The notes beneath the pieces are model-generated. The model did not search any database. It was given only the letters and a program-made list of their open reading frames with translations, and was not told where the DNA came from. Made by a program: the position numbers and the translations under genes. Below are positions 22,697 through 31,465 of a stretch of DNA of 64,000 nucleotides, in pieces. Position 1 is the stretch's first letter. Each line of letters opens with the position of its first letter. This stretch comes from Opitutaceae bacterium TAV5. GTDB taxonomy: Bacteria; Verrucomicrobiota; Verrucomicrobiia; Opitutales; Opitutaceae. The stretch covers positions 4,449,001 through 4,513,000 of the forward strand of contig CP007053.1 of NCBI GenBank assembly GCA_000242935.3. Reading direction: 5' to 3'.

Positions 22697-24964
22697 TCAT
22701 GGGGCGGTGCGAACGATTTTGTGACCGCCTGCCGCCAGTTCAAGAGACTCTCCGGTCCACGGCAGCCGGGCGAGGGCCACCGTTCCTTGCGGGACGGTCA
22801 CCTCCCACGAAAATTTGCCCGATTCATTTTTCCAGTTGCTGACGATGCGTCCGTGGGGGCAGTCGTGATGAGCGTTTACCCATTGCAGGCCGGGGACGGG
22901 ATGGGGTTCGAGAAAGAAGCGTTTGAAGCCGGGATGCCCGGGATCGGGTCGGATGCCGGCCAGGGTATTGAAAAACCAGTTACCGTATCCGGCGAACATC
23001 GGGTGGTTGAGCGAACGGGCGCCGTGCCGGGCATCGACTTCCGCCTCCCCCCAGTATTCCCACAACGTGGTCGCTCCCCGCCGGATCAGGTCTCCGAAAC
23101 TCGGGTAAGAGTCCTGGTGCATCAGCGCGAGGGCGACATCGCCATGCCCGTGGCGGGTCAGCGCCTCGAAGAGGTAGCGGATGCCCATGATGCCTGTTGT
23201 CACATGCAGGGCGTGCGTATCACGGGCGTCGCAGGCCAGGCTGTCGGCGATGGCTTGCTCCTCGCCGGGAGGGGCAAAGCCGAGTTGCAGCGCCATCGCG
23301 TCGGCGGTTTGCGAGCCAAAGGTGTGATCGGCGCGGTTGTAATGGGTTTTATGGAGCGCGGCGCGGATTGCATCCACCAGCCGGGCATGGCGGCGGGCTT
23401 CCTGTTGATGGCCGAGGAGCGCGGCGGCTTCCGCCATGATGCGGGCGCATTGACCGAAAAGAAGCGTGGAGGTCAGGACCGGCGGTGTGTAACGGGGCTG
23501 GGCGCTGACGCCGGGATCAAACCAGTCGCCGAGGCCATGGGGAAGCAGTCCGTCGACAGAGAGACTCTCAAGATGAGCCATGACGGCGAGCATGCCGTCC
23601 CAATGACGTTCGAGTATCGCGCGGTTTCCGTAAAAAACATAATGGCTCCAGGGGATCAGGATCAGGGCCACCATCCAGTCGGGACTGGCCGCTCCGCCCG
23701 AGCGCCTGCCCGGTGCGATCATGAGGGGAAGTCCGCCATTGAGGTGGCGGGTGGTTTCGATGTCACCGAGATATTTTTCCCAGAAGGCTGCGCCGGAGAA
23801 GGTGTAGAAGGAATAGTCGCAGACGAGGTGGGCGTCGCCCAGCCAGCCGCAGCGTTCGCGCGCCGGGCAATCCTCGGGGAAACCGTGGAGGTTGCTGCGG
23901 TGCGTCCAGAGCGCCATGCGTTGCAGTTGGTTGAGGCGCTCGTCCGGGCAGGTGAATGCCCCGGCGGTCGCCAGCGCGGTGTGGACGACGATGCCGGTGA
24001 CGGCGTTGGCGGGGAGCGGGCCGGGCCAGCCGACAATTTCAATGTAACGAAATCCGTGATACGTAAACCCTGGCTCCCAGGTCTCCTCCGGGCCACCGCC
24101 CTTGCAGATGTAGGTGTCGATTTGCTCGACGCCCGTGGCAAAGACACCGGTGCTGGCGGTGTCCACCATGCCGTTCTCGAAAAGAGCCTCGGCAAAGCGC
24201 AACCGGATGCAGGTCCCGGCGGGGGCGGTGACGCGGATGCGCGCCCAGCCCGAAAAATTCTGCCCCATATCAACGACGCGGTAGCCGGGTTGCGGTTCGT
24301 GGATCGTACGGGGGCGGATTTCCTCGATGGTTTTCATCGGAGGAATCGTTTGTTCCTCAAGCCGTCCGCCGGGAGGGGGAACGATTTCGGAGGCAAACCA
24401 TTGCGAGGCGTGCCTGGGTTTTGCCGTGTCGAATCCGTTTTCGTTCCATCCGATCTGCTCCAGGCGGGCATCGTAATTTTCGCCTGCGTAGAGGTTGTTG
24501 CTGGTGATGGGACCGCGTGCGCAGCGCCAGTCTTCGTCGGTGATGAGTGTAAACCGGGAGCCGTCTTTCAGGTGAACCTCCAGTGTGGCGATCAGGCGGG
24601 GGGTTCCGTAAGACATATCGCGGCGCCAGACGAGATCCTGATTGAACCAGCCGTCGCCGAGCATCACGCCGAGGGTGTTGGCCCCGGGGCGAAGCAGGCG
24701 GGTGACATCGTGCATGACGAAAAATGTACGGATGTCGTAATCCGTCTGCGCCGGGTCCAGGACATGGTCGCCGACACGTTGCCCGTTGATGAAGGCTTCG
24801 TGGCAGCCTAATCCGCAGATGGCGAGGCGGGCCGAACGGATGTGGGCAGCAATGGAAAATTCCCGTCGGAAGAGCGGCGCATGGCGCGCCCGTAGTGGTT
24901 CCGGCATGCCAATCCACCTGGCCAGTTGAAGGAGTTGAGCGCCGTCGGTTGGTATGGGTGTCAT
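22697..24964 (-). CDS. Alpha-L-rhamnosidase, GH78
   Basis: A 755-residue enzyme that removes terminal alpha-L-rhamnose, as from rhamnogalacturonan or plant glycosides. The N-terminal beta domains carry the family patterns ICGLGCHEAFINGQRVGDHV, LDPAQTDYD and GVMLGDGWF. The (alpha/alpha)6 catalytic domain has EDCPARERCGWLGDAHL, with the general-acid Glu, and a later TTLWEYWGEAE, with the second acidic residue. There is no signal peptide, so it may act in the cytoplasm on imported oligosaccharides. It is last of a minus-strand group with the isomerase-like gene 45 bases upstream, the large unknown protein and the IclR regulator. Confidence 0.92.
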   Translation of the reverse strand: MTPIPTDGAQLLQLARWIGMPEPLRARHAPLFRREFSIAAHIRSARLAICGLGCHEAFINGQRVGDHVLDPAQTDYDIRTFFVMHDVTRLLRPGANTLGVMLGDGWFNQDLVWRRDMSYGTPRLIATLEVHLKDGSRFTLITDEDWRCARGPITSNNLYAGENYDARLEQIGWNENGFDTAKPRHASQWFASEIVPPPGGRLEEQTIPPMKTIEEIRPRTIHEPQPGYRVVDMGQNFSGWARIRVTAPAGTCIRLRFAEALFENGMVDTASTGVFATGVEQIDTYICKGGGPEETWEPGFTYHGFRYIEIVGWPGPLPANAVTGIVVHTALATAGAFTCPDERLNQLQRMALWTHRSNLHGFPEDCPARERCGWLGDAHLVCDYSFYTFSGAAFWEKYLGDIETTRHLNGGLPLMIAPGRRSGGAASPDWMVALILIPWSHYVFYGNRAILERHWDGMLAVMAHLESLSVDGLLPHGLGDWFDPGVSAQPRYTPPVLTSTLLFGQCARIMAEAAALLGHQQEARRHARLVDAIRAALHKTHYNRADHTFGSQTADAMALQLGFAPPGEEQAIADSLACDARDTHALHVTTGIMGIRYLFEALTRHGHGDVALALMHQDSYPSFGDLIRRGATTLWEYWGEAEVDARHGARSLNHPMFAGYGNWFFNTLAGIRPDPGHPGFKRFFLEPHPVPGLQWVNAHHDCPHGRIVSNWKNESGKFSWEVTVPQGTVALARLPWTGESLELAAGGHKIVRTAP

Positions 24965-25009
24965 GGGGCGAGGGATGCGGGTCCGGTGCGGGATGGAGGC
25001 AAACCGGTT

Positions 25010-26524
25010 TTACAATTCGCGTTCGAGCGGCGTGACGACAGCGTAGTCGAGGTTGAGGATTTTGGCGATCTCGACGAGTTCGGCGGCATGGTGGCCGACG
25101 CCGAGCGCGAAGTGGTGCGTGGGGCCTTCGGCGACCCAGCGTTTGAGGAAGGTGCGCACGTCGGGCTTGAAAATGCCGTGCGTGTTGGTGTTGCCGGTCG
25201 GTGGAATCGGGCGGCGGGCGGACTCGCCCTCGGCAATCACGAACTTGAACTTGCCGTCGGCTTTCTGGCCGATCGAGAGCATCGTGATCGGGCCTTCCTT
25301 GATCTGGAACTCGACGCCGGCGCCGCTGCCGGGTTTGCCATGGTATTTTTTGAGGCTGCGGATGACGGGTTTGCTCGCGGCGATGTTGATGTGGTGGGGG
25401 CCGTCGTGGCCGACAAGAACGCTGTCCATCGCAAAATCGACGGGATGGAACTCGGCAAAGCTGCCGCCGATGTCGAGGCGGTCCATGATCATCATCGCCA
25501 CGCAGGTCTTGATGTCGAACTCCCCGCACATCGGAAAACCGGCGCCGGTGAGCAGCGAGTTGCCGACGATGAGGTTGGTGACGAGCGTGCGCAGTTCGCT
25601 GCCCGGCTCGGCTTCGTAGTAGTAGGCGAGGCCGTCGAGTTTCTTGTCGGCGATGAGGCCTTCGAGCGCGACGGCGGCGCGGGCGGCGGTGTCGAGGTCG
25701 GCAGCGGTGAGTTTTTCGGTGAGCGGATCGGACTTCGGATCGGGCGTGTCGAAAAATTCGAGGATTTTTTCCTTCCACTTTTCAACGGCGGAGGCGTCGG
25801 GCGCGCGGTAGTGTTTGTGGATGTCGCCGGGTTCGACGAGGACGACGTGGGGACCGAAGGCCGCGGTGATGGCGGTCGGGTCGGTGTGCATGTCGAGCAT
25901 CGACTCGAGAACGTGACCCATGAGACCGAGGCGGGCCTTGCGGAGCGAGTGAAGGACCTTGGCGATGCCGCACCAGCTTTTGAGTTCGGCTTCGGCGACG
26001 GGGTCGTCCTTTTCGTGACCGAGGATGACGGGGGGCGGTTTGCGTCCGAAGCGGATGGCAACTCCCGTGAACTCGGGCACGGAGCAGAAGTCGTCGTTGC
26101 AGAGCTGCATGAACGTCGTGCCGTTGGGATAATCCATCGCGGCGAGGGGCTGGATGGCGACGAGCACGATGGGCACGTTGATCTCGCGGCAGAGGATGCC
26201 GAAGGTCGAGGAGGTGCCGTAGGTGACCATGTCCACGAAGAGGATGTCGATGTCGGCGGCCTTGATACGCGGGACGACATCGTAGGCGGCCTGGGCGGTG
26301 TCGAGCATGCCGAAGTCGGAGACCGTGACGCCATGCGATTCGATGCGCTGGCGGACGTGGGCCTGTTTGCGGATCATCTCGTCGAGAAGCCCGGGGAATT
26401 GCGGCCAGTAAACGTGATGGCCGATGCCGACGAGGCCGGCGCGGGCAGTCAACGGATGCAGGCGTGCGATGCGCGGGGCCGGTGCGGTGGAAAGGGGAGC
26501 GGGAGTGGTGTTGGTGGTGCTCAT
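25010..26524 (-). CDS. L-fucose/L-arabinose isomerase-family protein
   Basis: A 504-residue protein of the fucose/arabinose isomerase fold. The N-terminal Rossmann-like part reads GLVGIGHHVYWPQFPGLLDE and VSDFGMLDTAQAA, then LFVDMVTYGTSSTF. The C-terminal metal/sugar site region includes YYEAEPGSELR, GFPMCGEFDIKTC and the ending FALGVGHHAAELVEIAKIL. Acidic residues and His in these segments suggest a Mn-dependent aldose-ketose isomerase. Next to a rhamnosidase, it may isomerise rhamnose, fucose or arabinose; the substrate is not resolved. The start at 26524 carries a Thr/Pro/Ala-rich tail of about 20 residues. A decayed second copy of its C-terminus is at 19493-19690. Confidence 0.85.
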   Translation of the reverse strand: MSTTNTTPAPLSTAPAPRIARLHPLTARAGLVGIGHHVYWPQFPGLLDEMIRKQAHVRQRIESHGVTVSDFGMLDTAQAAYDVVPRIKAADIDILFVDMVTYGTSSTFGILCREINVPIVLVAIQPLAAMDYPNGTTFMQLCNDDFCSVPEFTGVAIRFGRKPPPVILGHEKDDPVAEAELKSWCGIAKVLHSLRKARLGLMGHVLESMLDMHTDPTAITAAFGPHVVLVEPGDIHKHYRAPDASAVEKWKEKILEFFDTPDPKSDPLTEKLTAADLDTAARAAVALEGLIADKKLDGLAYYYEAEPGSELRTLVTNLIVGNSLLTGAGFPMCGEFDIKTCVAMMIMDRLDIGGSFAEFHPVDFAMDSVLVGHDGPHHINIAASKPVIRSLKKYHGKPGSGAGVEFQIKEGPITMLSIGQKADGKFKFVIAEGESARRPIPPTGNTNTHGIFKPDVRTFLKRWVAEGPTHHFALGVGHHAAELVEIAKILNLDYAVVTPLEREL

Positions 26525-26549
26525 TTGATTTTAGAGAAAAGGATTTTTT

Positions 26550-26697
26550 GAACAGAAGATAACGAAGGTCACGAAGGCGGCTCTGGTTGTCGGGATGGAC
26601 AGACGGCAAACGAGAGATTTTTTAATCTGCAAGAGTTTGGCACTCGTTGCGGAGAGCGGGAACGGGAGTGCCTTCGTGATCTTTTTAACTTCTGTTC
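26550..26697. mobile_element. MITE-like element 2 with terminal inverted repeats
   Basis: GAACAGAAGATAACGAAGG with TCACGAAGGC at the left end is complementary to GCCTTCGTGATC with TTAACTTCTGTTC at the right end. The outer bases are the same as in element 1 (12655-12940), as are the T-rich left flank and the A-containing right flank. The 148-base element has no gene and sits between the large unknown gene and the isomerase-like gene, inside a probable operon. Confidence 0.6.
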
Positions 26698-26705
26698 AGA
26701 TGTTT

Positions 26706-29312
26706 TTACCAGGAGCAGAAGATTTCTCCGGTGACGGGTTCGGTGGTGACGCACCAGCCTTCGGCGGTGCGGCGGAAGGGAATGGCCGGGCCGGTGCCGA
26801 GGTAGCCTTCGTCTTTCTGGATACGCACGGCATCGGGTGGAAAATCCGTGTCGGGCAGGAAGGTGACGATGGCGTTTTTCAGGCCGCTGATGCGGAGGCG
26901 GCGGGTGATGCCGATCTCGCCTGAGTAGTGCTCGCGGCAGGACACGTCCCCGGGACCGGCCTGCTCGACGAGGATGCGACATTCGCGGTGCCAGGCGGCG
27001 GGTGTGTGCGTCTCGCCAACGGTGCCGGTGCCAGTGAGATGGACGTCGGTTCCGGTGGGGACGGGGACGCCTTGGGGGAATCGCCAGCGGAGGGTGGTTG
27101 TCGTAGTGGTGGTGAATCCCGAAAACACCCAGCCACCGCGGGAACGGGCACAGAGGATCAGCGGATCTTTGGTCGCAGGCGTGCTTTTGTCGAAGCGGAT
27201 GATGTAGCCGAGTTTTTCCAGCGCCCAGCGCATGAGGCGTGCGGGGTGCGCCCATTGAGCGGGATCGTCGGGCTTGGGAAGATGAGCGCCGCCTTTTTTG
27301 ACGGTTTCGGAGAGTGCGCCACGCACCCAGAGCAGGCGGCCGTCGCAGGCGGCGACGGCGAAGGGACGCGTGTCGCCGGCGGGACCGGTGACGGTGGCCA
27401 GGGTTTCGACGGAGGCGGGCGGGATGCCCGCGGGACACGGGCTGGAAGCCCGTGCCACGCCGGAATCATGGGCAGGATGCCCATGCCACGTTGCGGGCGG
27501 GACGCCCGCGCCACGGTCGGCCCGGTCGGTGTCGATGGGGCCGCCGTTGAGGAGAGAGCGGTAATTGAGCTTTTGCGGGAAGGCGGAGCCGTCGCGGTGG
27601 GCGTCGGGCGCGAGCACGCTTTCGAGGGTGAGTTCGCCGTCGAGAGGCGCGGCTCCCGTGCGGAGGCCGAGGTGGGAAAGGAGCTCGGGCGAGGTATGGG
27701 TGAGAGGCCCGTAGAGGAGGAGGAAGCCGCCGGTGCGGATATGCTCGAGAAGCGCGGCGGCGAGGGGCGTGCCGGCATCGGGGGCGGGAGTGACGAGAAC
27801 CGTGCCGGCGTAGAGGCCGGGTTTGGCCGCGCGGGTGGCGAGGTAGTTTTTCGCCGAGACGACCGTGTTGAGCGGGAGGCCGGTATTGACAGCGGTTCGC
27901 ATGAACCAGTCGCCGAAAAAGACTTCGCTGGCCCGGCTGGGCGTGGCGAAAGTCTGGTCATGGTATTCGTCGAACGGGTACACCCAGGTGAGGAGCCCGG
28001 GGGCATCGGGAAAATCGGCGAGGGCGCGCTGGATGTGCGGCGTGATCTCGTTGGGGACCTCGCGCGGGAGGCGTCCGAGAGAGTCGTCGATGGTGAGGAG
28101 CGAGAGGGAGGCGGGCGGGACGATCGCGCCATCGGGGCCGATGCGGTTGCAGGCGAGGGGGAGGTAGATGTCGTGCGGTTCGCGTCCGTAGCGGTCGAGC
28201 CAGGGGCTGTTGAGCCACCAGGGATCGTGGATGTAGTAGCGGAAGGGGTAGCCGGGAGAAGCGGACGGGACGCCCGCGCCACCTTTTTCGCCGGGGAGTT
28301 CCGCGATATGGGACATCCAGCCGACGAGTTCGAGGCCGTAATCGTGATTGAGAGCGGCCCAGGGAGAGTTGACGGGAGCGATGAGGTTGAAGCCGCCGGT
28401 ATAGATATCGCGCACGGGAGAGGCATGGGCGGCGAGATCCATCGCGGTGGAGAGGTTGCTGCCGCGCGTCTCGACGCGATGGTCGGGGCACTCGGCGCGG
28501 AAATCTTGCCAGAATTTCAGGATGGAACGGTTGACGGCGGGAGCGCCAGAGGTGTCGAAGCGTTCACCGTCGAAAACTTCGCCGGTGCAATTCCAGGAAT
28601 CGAGCGAGAAGCCGAATCCGTTGGAAAACCAGATGTAGTCGAAACCGGTGTCCTGCATGAAGAGGCGTGCCTGGCGTCCGAGAAAGGTGCCGAGCGGCGT
28701 GCCTTCGGGGATGCCGTCGGGGAAACCGGCGTAAGCGGTATCGTCGGCGTGCAGGCTGGAGGCGCAGTGGAGCCACTGTTTGTGGCCCATGATGGCGCCT
28801 TTGTTGATCTCGGGGTGCCGTTTGTACTTGAAATCGGATTCGGCGAACTCGGGGCCGGGGTCGAAGGTGGTGCCGAAGGTGACGGGTTTTCCCGTGGTTT
28901 CCGCTACACTGCGGCGGAGCGTGGCGATGATGTCGCGCAGGCGTCCGTAGGTGAGGGGAGGGGGCGGCGGGTTGTCGCAGTAGGGGACGCGGGCGGTGCC
29001 GTGGAGAGTGCCGGGCAGGGTGCCGGGAGGGGCGTCGTTGGCGATGCCGATGTAGCGGGCCCAGTGGATTTCGTCATCGGGACGGCCGCGGTAGTCGAGG
29101 ATTTCGGAGCCGTCGGCCGTCCAGAAAAGAAACGAAAGGGCATCGGCGCTCTGGAGGAGAGCGTGGTACTGCGAGAGAATCTCGCGGGCGACGGCTTCGG
29201 TGCCGGCGGGCGACGGATCGCGGAAGGGTTTCGGCGAAAGTTCGAGGATGAGCCGGCGGAAACGGCGGCCGGCGCCGGGCGTGACCGAGGTGACGGGTGC
29301 GATGGTGGACAT
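26706..29312 (-). CDS. Large unrecognised protein, possible glycoside hydrolase
   Basis: An 868-residue protein from the ATG at 29312 (MSTIAPVTSVTPGAGRRFRR). I do not recognise the family. It has no signal peptide. The N-terminal half looks like a (beta/alpha)8 hydrolase, with strands and aromatic loops such as ILELSPKPFRDP, FLFWTADGSEILDYRG, VTFGTTFDPGPEFAESDF, DYIWFSNGFGFSLDSWN and TWVYPFDEYHDQTF; several acidic residues at strand ends could be catalytic. A later flavodoxin-like region (GLYAGTVLVTPAPDAGTP, TGGFLLLYGPLTH) resembles beta-galactosidase trimerisation domains, followed by beta-sandwich strands. Two hairpin repeats are inserted in frame (27415-27514 and 28261-28282). Context with rhamnosidase and isomerase suggests an intracellular glycosidase. 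Confidence 0.65.
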   Translation of the reverse strand: MSTIAPVTSVTPGAGRRFRRLILELSPKPFRDPSPAGTEAVAREILSQYHALLQSADALSFLFWTADGSEILDYRGRPDDEIHWARYIGIANDAPPGTLPGTLHGTARVPYCDNPPPPPLTYGRLRDIIATLRRSVAETTGKPVTFGTTFDPGPEFAESDFKYKRHPEINKGAIMGHKQWLHCASSLHADDTAYAGFPDGIPEGTPLGTFLGRQARLFMQDTGFDYIWFSNGFGFSLDSWNCTGEVFDGERFDTSGAPAVNRSILKFWQDFRAECPDHRVETRGSNLSTAMDLAAHASPVRDIYTGGFNLIAPVNSPWAALNHDYGLELVGWMSHIAELPGEKGGAGVPSASPGYPFRYYIHDPWWLNSPWLDRYGREPHDIYLPLACNRIGPDGAIVPPASLSLLTIDDSLGRLPREVPNEITPHIQRALADFPDAPGLLTWVYPFDEYHDQTFATPSRASEVFFGDWFMRTAVNTGLPLNTVVSAKNYLATRAAKPGLYAGTVLVTPAPDAGTPLAAALLEHIRTGGFLLLYGPLTHTSPELLSHLGLRTGAAPLDGELTLESVLAPDAHRDGSAFPQKLNYRSLLNGGPIDTDRADRGAGVPPATWHGHPAHDSGVARASSPCPAGIPPASVETLATVTGPAGDTRPFAVAACDGRLLWVRGALSETVKKGGAHLPKPDDPAQWAHPARLMRWALEKLGYIIRFDKSTPATKDPLILCARSRGGWVFSGFTTTTTTTLRWRFPQGVPVPTGTDVHLTGTGTVGETHTPAAWHRECRILVEQAGPGDVSCREHYSGEIGITRRLRISGLKNAIVTFLPDTDFPPDAVRIQKDEGYLGTGPAIPFRRTAEGWCVTTEPVTGEIFCSW
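27415..27514. repeat. Palindromic hairpin repeat, copy D, inside a coding region
   Basis: Four hairpins in a row: GGGC-5 nt-GCCC, CACGGGC-5 nt-GCCCGTG, ATGGGC-5 nt-GCCCAT and GCGGGC-5 nt-GCCCGC, the last three followed by CCAC. It is the same module family as in the intergenic copies. On the minus strand it is translated in frame as a Gly/Ala/Pro/His-rich insert (GAGVPPATWHGHPAHDSG, then VARASSPCPAGIPP). Confidence 0.85.
28261..28282. repeat. Single hairpin module, copy E, in the same coding region
   Basis: GCGGACGGGACGCCCGCGCC followed by AC is a lone module of the hairpin family. Translated on the minus strand it gives GGAGVPSA, matching the GAGVPPA opening of the larger in-frame insert 750 bases away. 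Confidence 0.6.
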
Positions 29313-29337
29313 GGGTCTGGCGTTCAGAGGTTGGCGT

Positions 29338-30189
29338 TCAGAGTTCGGGTGAAGAGGCCGGATTTTTTTTCGGATTTTTTCGCGGCCTTCCGCGGCGGTT
29401 GCCGGGCGGGGCGTCGCTGGCGACGGGCGGATTGCTGTGGGCCCAGAGTGTTTCGATCTCGGCGGCGGCGGCGCGGAGGCCGTCGAGGGTGAGCCGGATC
29501 TGGGCGGGTTCGTTGAGCCGGACGGTGGGCGCGCTGGCGCCGAGGGAGGCAAACACCGTGCCCCACGGGTCGCGGATGGGGACGGCCAGGGCGCTGATGC
29601 CTTCGCAGAGTTCGTCGTGCGTCTCGCTGAAACCCTGTTCGCGGATGGCGGCGAGTTCGCGACGCAGGGCGGCCTCGTGCGTGATGGTCCTGGCGGTGTG
29701 GCGGGGAAGCCCGTGCTGGCGGAGATAGCTGTCGAGATCGGCAGCGGAAAACCAGGCGAGGAGAAGTTTGCCAAAGGCGGTGCCATGGGCGACGCCGCTC
29801 ATGTCCTCGGGCTCCTGCACGCGGAGCGCCTGCTTGCTGGGGACGTATTCGAGATTGATCAGCCGGCCGTGATCGCTGGTCACGAGCATGACGGATTCGT
29901 TGAGCTCGCCGGCGACGCGGTGGACGACGGCGCGGGCGGAGTTGGTCAGTGAACGCAGGTACGACGGGTGGCGACTCAGCAGCATGAGCCGGACGCCCGC
30001 GTGGAAGAGACGGGTGGTTTCATCCTGGCGGACGTATCCGGCACGCGTATACGTGGTGGCGATGTTGTGCGCGGTGGCCACGCTGATCCCGAGAAGCTGG
30101 GCGAGGGGACGCGTGCCGATACCCTCGGGGTGGCGCACGATGGCTTCGAGGACGTGAAGGCTTTTTTCAAGGGTGAGGACGGTGGTCAT
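29338..30189 (-). CDS. IclR-family regulator with C-terminal AT-hook-like tail
   Basis: A 283-residue transcription factor. From the ATG at 30189, MTTVLTLEKSLHVLEAIVRH opens the winged helix (TRPLAQLLGISVATAHNIAT, wing near YVRQDETTRLF). The effector domain shows the IclR pattern AHGTAFGKLLLAWF, REQGFSETHDELCEGISALA and GTVFASLGASAPT. After the usual end, a tail ASDAPPGNRRGRPRKNPKK contains an AT-hook-type RGRPRK core. A paralogue at 63154 ends with the same tail. The gene lies 25 bases upstream of the large unknown protein and is divergent from the SGNH esterase; two identical-format 19-bp palindromes in the shared upstream region are its probable operators. Confidence 0.9.
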   Translation of the reverse strand: MTTVLTLEKSLHVLEAIVRHPEGIGTRPLAQLLGISVATAHNIATTYTRAGYVRQDETTRLFHAGVRLMLLSRHPSYLRSLTNSARAVVHRVAGELNESVMLVTSDHGRLINLEYVPSKQALRVQEPEDMSGVAHGTAFGKLLLAWFSAADLDSYLRQHGLPRHTARTITHEAALRRELAAIREQGFSETHDELCEGISALAVPIRDPWGTVFASLGASAPTVRLNEPAQIRLTLDGLRAAAAEIETLWAHSNPPVASDAPPGNRRGRPRKNPKKNPASSPEL

Positions 30190-30224
30190 TCGGGGAAAAT
30201 CGGAAGTGCAGCGAAGAAAATAAG

Positions 30225-30243
30225 TGTTCTTTAATTTAGAACA
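30225..30243. promoter_or_regulatory. IclR operator candidate 1
   Basis: TGTTCTTTAATTTAGAACA has perfect six-base arms (TGTTCT/AGAACA) around seven A/T bases. It lies 36 bases in front of the IclR start codon. The second copy, in the same format, is at 30336-30354. Confidence 0.7.
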
Positions 30244-30335
30244 TCTGAATTTTAAAAATGAAAAACAGGAAGGCAGACAAGAAGAATATTGACGAAACAA
30301 GTGGAAATTTGTCTTTGGCAAGGCATCCGATTAAT

Positions 30336-30354
30336 CGTTCTTGAATAAAGAACA
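30336..30354. promoter_or_regulatory. IclR operator candidate 2
   Basis: CGTTCTTGAATAAAGAACA matches the first site at 15 of 19 positions, with complementary arms GTTCTT/AAGAAC. It ends 13 bases before the esterase ATG, where a bound protein would overlap the translation start region and probably block transcription. Confidence 0.7.
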
Positions 30355-30367
30355 TCATCCTTATCCC

Positions 30368-31465
30368 ATGAACAGATTCCTCATGTGCGCCTGCTTTTCC
30401 CTTGTGAGTTCCGGGGCCACGGCGGCTTCGGCCGATTTTGTGGCCGCGGCCGATTCGCGGATCGAGTTCAGTGATTGTCTGAAGGTCATCCGTGACGTGG
30501 ATTCGGGTGAGGCGCGGGTGGATCGGGTGCTGGAAAATGCGCGCGGCTACCGTTGGGATGCGCCGGGAGCGCGGGTGCGGTTTCGCACGGACAGTGCGGC
30601 GGTGACGGTGCGGCTGCGTTATTCGGCACGGCATGTCGGGCCGGCGTGCAACAGCATCGGTTTCTGGCGGGTCGACGGGCGCGGAGATACGGCGGCGTGG
30701 TCTTTCACGCGCCCGCAGGTGGACGGAAAAAAGCTGCCTTATGATGCGGAACTGGCGGTGCGGTTGCCGGTTCCGGATACGCTTTCGGGCGAGAAGGCGT
30801 TTCACGATTACGAGCTGATTTTACCTTATGGCGACGCCGTGGATGTGCTCGGAGTGGAGGTGAGTTCCAGCGCGCGTTGGCAAAAACCGGCGGCGCGTCC
30901 GGCGGTGCGCTGGGTGGCGTTTGGCGACTCGGTGACGCACGGGTTCACGGCGAGTTCGGTGGCGGGTTCATATCCGTTTCAGGTGGCGGAGGCGAAGGGC
31001 TGGCAGGTCATCAACGAGGGGATTGGCGGCCGCTCGGCGTTGGCGAAGGACGGAGATTTTCTGGCGGGCGTGAAGGCCGACGTCTTTTCCGTGGCGATCG
31101 GAGTGAACAACTGGCAGGGCGGCACAGAGCTTGCGGTTTTCCGAAAAAACATGACCGAACTCCTGGGCCGCCTGCGTGCCGGGCACCCGGATGCGCCGGT
31201 GTATGTGATCACGCCCTTATGGGTTCCCCCGTCGTGGCGGCCGAAATCGGCGAAGTATTCGCTGGAGGATTACCGGGAAATCATTCGCGAGATCGTGGCC
31301 GCACGTGTGGCGGGAGGCGACGCGCATATGGTGCTCGTGAACGGTCCGGAACTGATCGACCACGACCCGGCACTGTTCGACAAGGTGGCGGTGCATCCGA
31401 ACGATGCCGGTTTCGCGCAAATGGCGGAACGGCTGACACGGGCGATGGCGGCGCTGCAGAAGTAG
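30368..31465 (+). CDS. Secreted SGNH/GDSL carbohydrate esterase
   Basis: A 365-residue exported esterase. The ATG at 30368 gives a short signal peptide (MNRFLMCACFSLVSSGATAA, cut near ASA). The N-terminal 150 residues form a beta-sandwich (CE2/CE3-like), followed by the SGNH hydrolase: block I FGDSVTHG with S188, block II NEGIGGRS, block III GVNNWQGG and block V VHPNDAGF with H343. Such enzymes deacetylate plant cell-wall polysaccharides. A TTG 27 bases upstream is in frame but lies inside the operator palindrome. It is divergent from the IclR/rhamnosidase group and probably co-regulated. The leader is CT-rich. Confidence 0.9.
   Translation: MNRFLMCACFSLVSSGATAASADFVAAADSRIEFSDCLKVIRDVDSGEARVDRVLENARGYRWDAPGARVRFRTDSAAVTVRLRYSARHVGPACNSIGFWRVDGRGDTAAWSFTRPQVDGKKLPYDAELAVRLPVPDTLSGEKAFHDYELILPYGDAVDVLGVEVSSSARWQKPAARPAVRWVAFGDSVTHGFTASSVAGSYPFQVAEAKGWQVINEGIGGRSALAKDGDFLAGVKADVFSVAIGVNNWQGGTELAVFRKNMTELLGRLRAGHPDAPVYVITPLWVPPSWRPKSAKYSLEDYREIIREIVAARVAGGDAHMVLVNGPELIDHDPALFDKVAVHPNDAGFAQMAERLTRAMAALQK

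Noticed and set aside
26706-29786. A 1,026-residue version of the large unknown protein
   Set aside because: The first 158 residues are Pro/Ser/Arg-rich and lie opposite codons of the IclR gene in another frame; the ATG at 29312 follows the IclR stop.
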